This document shows positions 51,166-60,748 of a stretch of 64,000 bases of DNA, in pieces. The stretch spans positions 18,662,984 through 18,726,983 of the forward strand of contig NC_135550.1 in assembly GCF_964340395.1 (NCBI RefSeq). The letters are read 5' to 3'. Each line of letters begins with the position of its first letter. The stretch's first letter is position 1. The position numbers were made by a program, and so were the translations under genes. The stretch comes from Glandiceps talaboti. Lineage: Eukaryota; Hemichordata; Enteropneusta; Spengelidae. The notes under the pieces are model-generated. The model did no database searches, was not told the origin of the DNA, and saw only the letters and a list, made by a program, of their open reading frames with translations.

Positions 51166-54100
51166 AAAAAAAAAAAAAGAAAAAAAAAGAAAAAAAAAAG
51201 AAAAAAAAAAGTGTGTTTCCGATAACCTGGCTGACCCTAGGCTGAACCCTAAACATTTTTTACATGCAAAAAGGTAAAATTATGACAATTTACTTCTATT
51301 TCCCTGTATATTTTCTTACCAAAGTATCTTTGGTTACTTTTTAAAAAAATCACATTCCAGAGAGGAATGATGTCATTTCAGCCTATAACAGCACAGTCTG
51401 TATATTGTGTTTGTCTACTTCTGAATCACAAAATTGTCTTCATTTACTTCTTTTACACCTCATCAACTCAGTGTTACGGAAGTATTGTGACCAACAAGTA
51501 TCTCATCAAAGTAATTAAAAAAACTGGAAATTAAAATAAAACCACAACTTACTTACCCTATTTTCTGAAGTCATGTTATCAGAAACACGCATATTTTTAA
51601 ATTTTTGCCTAAACAGATGAAAATGAACTACATTAAAATATGCCACAAAGATGGATTTAGACTAATATTTGATAACTTACGACAGATTTCTCTTCCAATC
51701 CAACATTCGTCAGTTTCAGGTATGCAACTGGTGTGATGGGGTTATCAGAGTGAGTAACTTTCACAGTTTCATATCTGTAAACATGAATAAAAAATTCAGG
51801 AATAAAAAAGAGTGTTACTTCTAAGGTCAAAGGTCAAAGTTTACAATTCAACAGTGATTTATGGTTGGTATATATTGATGCTGCCTTTGAAAAATGCTCT
51901 GTTTCCAAACAAATGATTTTCAAAATGGTAATTTTTTAGGAAAAATCCTGCTTCATAATGACCTTGAAATTTCTTATTCAGACAGTGTAGTATTTTTCTT
52001 CTGAATCAAAAGACAAGAATATTATTGCACAGCATCATACTAATTAGGGTATTGTCTTAAAGTGGCCATATGGATGAGGATTTGGTATTTATTTTTGATT
52101 TTTCATTTATAAAACAATTTCATCATATCTTCCTATTTGAAAAATAAATCTGAAACAGCATAGACCAAGTCCTTGTATGCAACTCATTACATTGCAAAAA
52201 AGCTAAAAAGAAATGTAAAAAGTTGTGATTGCACAGTCATACATATTAATCTTTTTGCCATTTATTGAGTTACAAACAACAACTTGGCAAATGTTGTTTC
52301 ATATTGATTTACTTAGGCTGCATGATGCAAATGTTTTATAAATTAAAAAGCCAAAATAGTACCAAATGTTCATCCATACGACCATTTTGTACAATTCATG
52401 AAATTGTGCATACCCTCATATGTGTATTCTTTTGCCATAAATAGATGTGTGTAACAAATTAAAAGTTTCGCATAAAACATTTTTATATCATTCAAACATA
52501 CAAGTATTTTTTACAACATCCATTTGTTGTGATGATTATTTCTACATCTGTTTCTATACTTTTGCAATATCTGAAGTGACTTTATAGCAGTTTACTGATA
52601 TTGTTCGTCTAGAACTTAGTAGAACTTTTTAGTTTAGATGCTATCCATGGCTATAGAGAGCTCGAGATTGTTAGTCTAGATGCTATCCAGGGCTATATAG
52701 AGATCTAGAGATTCTTAGTTTAGATGCTATCCATGGCTATATAGAGAGATCTAGAGAATCTTAGTTTAGATGCTATCCATGGCTATATAGAGATCTAGAG
52801 ATTCTTAGTTTAGATGCTATCCATGGCTATATAGAGATCTAGAGATTCTTAGTTTAGATGCTATCCATGGCTATATAGAGAGATCTAGAGAATCTTAGTT
52901 TAGATGCTATCCATGGCTATATAGAGAGATCTAGAGATTCTTAGTTTAGATGCTATCCATGGCTATATAGAGAGATCTAGAGATTCTTAGTTTAGATGCT
53001 ATCCATATGGCTATATAGAGATCTAGAGATTCTTAGTTTAGATGCTGTCCATGGCTATATAGAGATCTAGAGATTCTTAGTTTAGATGCTATCCATGGCT
53101 ATATAGAGATCTAGAGATTCTTAGTTTAGATGCTATCCATGGCTATAGAGAGATCTAGAGATTCTTAGTTTAGATGCTGTCCATGGCTATATAGAGATCT
53201 AGAGATTCTTAGTTTAGATGCTATCCATGGCTATAGAGAGATCTAGAGATTCTTAGTTTAGATGCTGTCCATGGCTATAGAGAGATCTAGAGATTCTTAG
53301 TTTAGATGCTGTCCATGGCTATATAGAGATCTAGAGATTCTTAGTTTAGATGCTATCCATGGCTATATAGAGATCTAGAGATTCTTAGTTTAGATGCTGT
53401 CCATGGCTATATAGAGATCTAGAGATTCTTAGTTTAGATGCTATCCATGGCTATATAGAGATCTAGAGATTCTTAGTTTAGATGCTATCCATGGCTATAG
53501 AGAGATCTAGAGATTCTTAGTTTAGATGCTGTCCATGGCTATATAGAGATCTAGAGATTCTTAGTTTAGATGCCATCCATGGCTATAGAGAGATCTAGAG
53601 ATTCTTAGTTTAGATGCTATCCATGGCTATAGAGAGATCTAGAGATTCTTAGTTTAGATGCTATCCATGGCTATAGAGAGATCTAGAGATTCTTAGTTTA
53701 GATGCTATCCATGGCTATAGAGAGATCTAGAGATTCTTAGTTTAGATGCTATCCATGGCTATATAGAGATCTAGAGATTCTTAGTTTAGATGCTATCCAT
53801 GGCTATATAGAGATCTAGAGATTCTTAGTTTAGATGCTATCCATGGCTATAGAGAGATCTAGAGATTCTTAGTTTAGATGCTATCCATGGCTATATAGAG
53901 ATCTAGAGATTCTTAGTTTAGATGCTATCCATGGCTATATAGAGATCTAGAGATTCTTAGTTTAGATGCTATCCATGGCTATAGAGAGATCTAGAGATTC
54001 TTAGTTTAGATGCTGTCCATGGCTATATAGAGATCTAGAGATTCTTAGTTTAGATGCTATCCATGGCTATATAGAGATCTAGAGATTCTTAGTTTAGATG

Positions 54101-57100
54101 CTATCCATGGCTATAGAGAGATCTAGAGATTCTTAGTTTAGATGCTATCCATGGCTATAGAGAGATCTAGAGATTCTTAGTTTAGATGCTATCCATGGCT
54201 ATATAGAGATCTAGAGATTCTTAGTTTAGATGCTATCCATGGCTATATAGAGATCTAGAGATTCTTAGTTTAGATGCTGTCCATGGCTATAGAGAGATCT
54301 AGAGATTCTTAGTTTAGATGCTGTCCATGGCTATATAGAGATCTAGAGATTCTTAGTTTAGATGCTATCCATGGCTATATAGAGATCTAGAGATTCTTAG
54401 TTTAGATGCTATCCATGGCTATATATAGAGATCTAGAGATTCTTAGTTTAGATGCTATCCATGGCTATAGAGAGATCTAGAGATTCTTAGTTTAGATGCT
54501 GTCCATGGCTATATAGAGATCTAGAGATTCTTAGTTTAGATGCTATCCATGGCTATATAGAGATCTAGAGATTCTTAGTTTAGATGCTATCCATGGCTAT
54601 ATAGAGATCTAGAGATTCTTAGTTTAGATGCTATCCATGGCTATAGAGAGATCTAGTTCTTTGGCTGATAAGGTTTCATAAAGTGATCATATTACCAGTA
54701 GTTGAAACGTTACGATATGCAAATATGGATAGAGGTTGCACTTGTCAAATACATGAAATACGTATAGAGTTTCAATTCCTGTTTAGATCTCATAGAGGAC
54801 AATGTCCCTCTAGAAGTGCACCAGTCCCCCAGCCTTGATATTTTTAAGAAGCGCATCAAGACTTATCTGTTTAGCAGAGCCTACTGACATCTCTATATAC
54901 CCACACTTTTGTAAAGCGCCATTGAACATTACTGCGTAGTGGAGTTTGGCACTATATAAATCTCTTTGATTGATTGATTGAGTGACAAAGTGGGGTCATC
55001 TAAAGTGCATAACAAAATTGTGTATTTAATTTAGATTGTTTGATAAAAAAACATTACCATGTTAATCTATATGAGGAAATAGTATGAAGCAACATAATAT
55101 CAAGCTTGTGTTTTGTAACTCAATCTGTTGTAAAGTGTTCGTTTTTTCATAGACAGTGGAGAGGAGATCTCCTCTCCACTGTCTATGGTTATTTTATGTA
55201 CAATAACAAACATTTTACTCACTTTTTTTTTTTTTTAACTTTTCGCAAATATATCGATGTACAAATGCAGACTTGGGTGATGCTTTTCCACATTGATATT
55301 TCAAACATAGTACAGTATTGTTTTATAAATTAATAATCCAAAATAAATACCTATTTTTCATCCATATGGCCACTATAATTTTCCTAATTACATATATTTC
55401 ATTGACAAAGCTTGTGCAAGTATATTTTCTCCATTCAGCCAGAAAATATTCACGACATATAACAGATGTGTCAATCATCAACTTGACAATTTTGTCAGAG
55501 TATTTTCCACGGATGACGAAAGAAAATTATTGGGGAATAACATCTCTATTTCTTTTTGGTACTTTTAGTATTATATACACTACTTATTAGAGGTATGTAA
55601 AGGGTACCTAAAACGTTAAACTGAGACCATGAACTAAGAGTCTCAGTTTGCAAAAAATATCCATCTGAGACCAGTCTAAGTTTGCAAAAAATGGTCATCT
55701 GAGACATGAATATTTAATATATGCAAATTTGTAATATTTTCACATTGTCACCTTCTTTGGCCCCAATACCTTTAAATGCTTCATTTTAAAATACACTATA
55801 AATACGTACTGCAGGCCATACAGCAGAATGAATGGCAATGACCAGGACCTGGTGAAATCATTTGATATCTTGGTATGACCTTTGGATGTAGACTAAAAAC
55901 ATACAAGCTCACATTAGAGAGACAGCTGATCACTAAGTATTTGTAATGGATTGCAATGATATCAAATGACCTCAGACTGTCTGGAAATCAGATGGGCTTG
56001 CACCCAGATTGTGAACTTGAAACTGTGATGTCAGTAATGTGATATGATGATTTCAGAGAGACTTAGCCTTCAAGTGCAGGGATTAGTAACCATCATCAGA
56101 ATCAATATAGCAACACATTAAAATTGTAACTACAAATTGAAAAAGTTCTGTGCAATTACTAAAGATAGTGAAAACAAGTTATGAACTGAAATTAAACACA
56201 GGAGTGTACAATATTAAGATTACTTGAAAGCACTGGAGTGACACATTTCCATGGCAACAAAGAACAACAACAACAAACAAACTTGCATAATATAACAAAG
56301 TGTGTTGTTTGTAAAGTGAGCGAAATTTGATATCTGCATGAAATTGAAAGGGTTTTTATAATTTATTAAGATTGAAAATGTCTGATAAATTGTGTTATAG
56401 TGATTCATTATGTAGTGACTTGCCAGACATTTGATGTCAATACAACTATGGCTATTTTCATTTCTTTCTTTCATCTTTTAGTAGTGCAGGATGAAAAAAT
56501 TTGCATATTAGGATTAGGATAATTAATGCTACCATACTATCTTGTGGAATTTTCATGTCAATTTTGTTTCTTGCTCGTATTTTTCAAGACCGAACAGAGG
56601 AAAATATTGGGACTATAATCTAAATTAATGTTTGTGGTATTTTATATTTGAAGGAACTGATAAATTGAATTGAACTGCATTGAATTGAATTAAACGGTAC
56701 CCGTTATTCACCCATATTGAAAATTGAAAATTCTCAGTACCTACAAGAGCTTTTCCCCCTAATGCTAGAGGGTCAAAAACTGGACAAGAAGGTTGATTTA
56801 CTCTTGGTACCTGCAATAGCTTTTTCCCTCATGCTAGAGGGTCAAAATAGAACAGAAGGTTGATTCATTCTCGGTACCTGCACTAGCTTTTCCCTTTATG
56901 CCAGGGGGTCAAAATAGAACAAGAAGGTTTACTTATTCTCATGCACACTTAGATTAATGCAAGTGAAGCACATGGAGAGCAAGTTATGGTGTCGACCAGA
57001 AAAACCAATGTTTCCTTATTTTAATGATGCACCTGCGCAGTAATAGTCTATTTCCGGTACCGAGAATTACTGTAGGGTGAGAGCCTAGAAAATACTAGCA

Positions 57101-60100
57101 TATTAACTATTCTAGTCTAGCCACTCAAAATTTACAATACTAAATAACATGAAACCTGACAGATGGCCAATACTATTTTTACATCTAGAGGTATACATGG
57201 AGAGTTCTACTGAATTTCCCTCTGGGATTGTGACAATGTCTTATATACGAAAAAAATACCAGTCTTGAAATGTTGTGGTAGTTTGATAATTATTAATTGT
57301 AATTATTGGTCAGAAGGTCATCAACTTTAAGGTTACCAAGGTTACATGCAAATTTTGAATTCAAACCTGAATATTTGATGAACATGAATATTTTGCAATA
57401 CTTGTTTGTCTACTACTGTACTTCTTATTTGGTACTTACAAAATAGTCAAGAAATGTTCACTACAATTGATAATACATTGTATAGCGTATTTCATACTGA
57501 ATCTTTAAATAATGTCGAAAGCAAGGTAGAAATTTAGACTTTTAAATGAAGTTCAATTTACAATGGAAGGAATTTGTGACCTTGGCAGAGACAAAGAAAG
57601 AGACAAGCTTTCCCATATTCTATATGAACCATTACCAGCAGAGAGATAGTGAGAAATATTGAAAGCATGCATACAAACTCAGAACAATGAATATTGCTAA
57701 TTATAACAGTTATTTTATTAAAAAGCTATTGGGAATTCAGGGTTAGATTAACATATCCCATTTTGTGTGCAGGTTTTTTTTTGGTTGAAACTTTTTTACT
57801 ATTAGGTATAATTACATGTACTTAATACGCAACAATCGACACAGTACACACCCAGCATGGTATTGAATCACATGTGGGTAAATCATATGCAGCAGTACAC
57901 ATACAGGGGTAGGTAACAAATATTAGTCTAGAGCACGATCGATATAGTAACAAGTACAAAAATAAAAGTTGCGGGAAAATTCTACATAGTACCTGGTACA
58001 AGTCGTTTAGTTACGAGAAAAGTCTATATTGCGACGAACACAAAGTCCTGATTTTCCCAGCGTCCATTGCGTATTCAACATGGCGGCAAGTAACATCGAC
58101 AATCCTGATGGTAAGAATCAGTCGATTTCTACTACTAAAAATCGAAAATACGTATTCCTGTAGCGTGCGTTCTGGGAAGAATTGGTTGGAGGAACATCAG
58201 GGAAAATTTCATTGATCGATTCCATCGTTTGTGGGAGGAGTTAGCGAAAAACTTTTTCTACCGACAGATGTCCTATTCTAAACACACGTCCCTATATGAA
58301 TGCATGTACAATATTAACAGTAGTACTATATTTTATGTAGACGGAATAACAAACCCATATGTTGCCTGCAAATTCTATGTAAAATGTAAAGCATACAATA
58401 TTTACAGCCAGCCAGCTAACGAACCCCACAGTACGCTGGTAGAAGATCAGTGGTTCAATATACGTATGTACATGCATTCGTATAGGGACGTGTGTTTTAG
58501 AATAGGACGTCCGTCGGTAGAAAAAGTTTTTCGCTAACTCCTCCCACAAACGGTGGAATCGATCAATGAAATTTTCCCTGTTGTTCCTCCAACCAATTCT
58601 TCCCAGAACGCACGCTATAGGAATACGTATTTTCGATTTTTAGTAGTAGAAATCGACTGATTCTTACCATCAGGATTGTCGATGTTACTTGCCGCCATGT
58701 TGAATACGCAATGGACGCTGCGAAAATCAGGACTTTGTGTTCGTCGCAATATAGACTTTTCTCGTAACTAAACGACTTGTACCAGGTACTATGTAGAATT
58801 TTCCCGCAACTTTTATATTTGTACTTGTCACTATATCGATCGTGCTCTAGACTAATATTTGTTACCTACCCCTGACATAGTATGGTGCAATATTATAGCC
58901 AATCAGATTAATTTTGCTTTTTTACATCTGAACTAGAGAACAAGGAAAGCTAGTTAGGATAGCATATCTGGCTTATTGACAATGACCCTCACCAAAACTG
59001 TGTGTTGAGCCAGTATGTGAAGTCAGAGAACCAAGTCTTTGGGATAATTCGCCAGAGCTGAGTCTGCCACTAAAATCTGATGAAAGTCTATAGTATAACT
59101 ATAAGAATATGAAAGAGACAAACAACAAAACATTTACTGATACTTACACTACAAGTTTCTTCTTAAACAGTGGACAGTCCAATGTAAACGTTTCATATTC
59201 ACCACCCTCACCACATACATTCAATCCATACTTGAGTTTCTGTAACCAGAAAGAATACCAACAACACTGACTGTATATCTATGAAGGCATAATGTACTAA
59301 TCATATGCTAAACTGTACAACCTGAATGAGCTGTAAGGTACTTACCATTGCACACATGTGTGGGTAAATGTCTTCAATGGTCTTACCAAGGTGTTTGGAT
59401 GGGTCCAGTCCTACAGAAACACAAAATGGATACATTAATATTACTATCCCATTATTAAGAGGTGTCCAATTACTTTGTACATTTGAACATACTCCCAGTC
59501 ACAATAGAAGCATTTATAACAGTTATATTTATGCCATGGCAGTGTTAAATGTGCATGCATTTATGTGATAACATGTTATCTTTATCCATTGACAGACCTT
59601 TTAAGTTCAAGGCAGTATATAACTTCCATTTAGTATAAAATGGGTCAATTTGCTTTCAATTGTTAGTGCATAATTGTTCACAAAAACAATGGGTCACTTT
59701 GCTTTCAATTGTAAGTGCATAATTGTTCACAAAAACAATGGGTCCACTTTGCTTTCAATTGTTAGTGCATAGTTGTTCACGAAAAACGAAAAAACAAACC
59801 CCTGAGGACAAACTTGTTTGCATGAATTGACCTCAATTCTGTGTACATTAAGGAAGGCCATTGCATGATTCATGAAGTAAAACACATGTTTTGGAGCAAT
59901 TTCATAATAAACACATTGTGATTATTATATTTGTATAACTGTCATCTTCACAACTTAGAGTTTGTACAAACATACTTCTAGACAAATAAAGTCACCTTGG
60001 CTACATACAATACACACAGGATATCCCATGCATGTTAACACTATCAATATGTCCCTGCCATATTTGGTGACAGTCTGTAAGTTTGCACCTTTCACTATTA

Positions 60101-60715
60101 CCTCCCATCATTTTTACTCATAGAGTCAATGTTTTTTTTAGAAAATGTATTTAAAATTTTCATTGATGTCTTGTAGCATCATTCTGCATTCAGGGGAAAA
60201 TGAAATGTCATGATACCGTTTTACACTGCTCCCTGTAGAGTAGTGGTTAGTGTGCACTGATAGATTATATTTATATCAGTTAGTAGCTCATGGCCATGTA
60301 GAGTCAAAGGATTTTTCTGTGACTGACCCAAACCCAGGGTGAGATTTATATAAACTTGATGGGAAGGCTGACGTATCACTCAGTCGTCTCACTCACAATA
60401 CAAGTGTAAATTTGGGGCCCTAGAGTAATGACTCGAAATCAACAATCAAGGAATCGATTTAACAAACATGGAGCCTGCAGGTGCTATGCATTGCCCACTC
60501 TGCATTGCCAGGCCTGGGTGACTCCGGGATAGCCTGTGTACTGACTCAGAGATAGCCTTGACAGTTCTAGCAATGTGATATGGGGTGTGTAACATAATAG
60601 CCCTATCACATGGTCCACAACATGACTGGATTTTAGTAGAAATGTGTGATTGTGTACATGTCTGAAGGCCTCTCATGCATAAAATGAAAATCACTGAGAG
60701 AAAATTCCCCCCCCC

Positions 60716-60748
<33 letters not shown>

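Larger units (their letters stand above)
57904..58874. mobile_element. Fold-back element, 409-bp arms, carrying a start-exon-like segment in each arm
   Basis: Left arm 57904-58312 and right arm about 58466-58874 are inverted copies with few differences, separated by about 153 bp. Ends are caggggtaggtaacaaatat and its complement. The 5 bases flanking the element are acata on both sides (57899-57903 and 58875-58879), a candidate target duplication. Each arm contains ATG GCG GCA in good start context, 31 bases open, then gtaaga. Open frames in the centre are not recognisable proteins. Confidence 0.85.
51775..59147 (-). other. 7.4 kb DPH6 intron dense in repeats
   Basis: No coding exon of DPH6 found here; flanking exons join in frame. 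Contents are annotated separately: family B and A MITEs, the 44-bp minisatellite, a LINE tail, a perfect palindrome, a 70-bp triple repeat and the fold-back element. Confidence 0.8.

Noticed and set aside
52620-54655. CRISPR-like regular repeats
   Set aside because: Units are contiguous with no unique spacers, and the locus is in an intron of a eukaryotic gene.
58668-58698. Alternative first exon of DPH6 from the right arm of the fold-back element
   Set aside because: The strand is right, but its donor phase leaves one base, whereas the next DPH6 exon needs two; joining gives an early stop.
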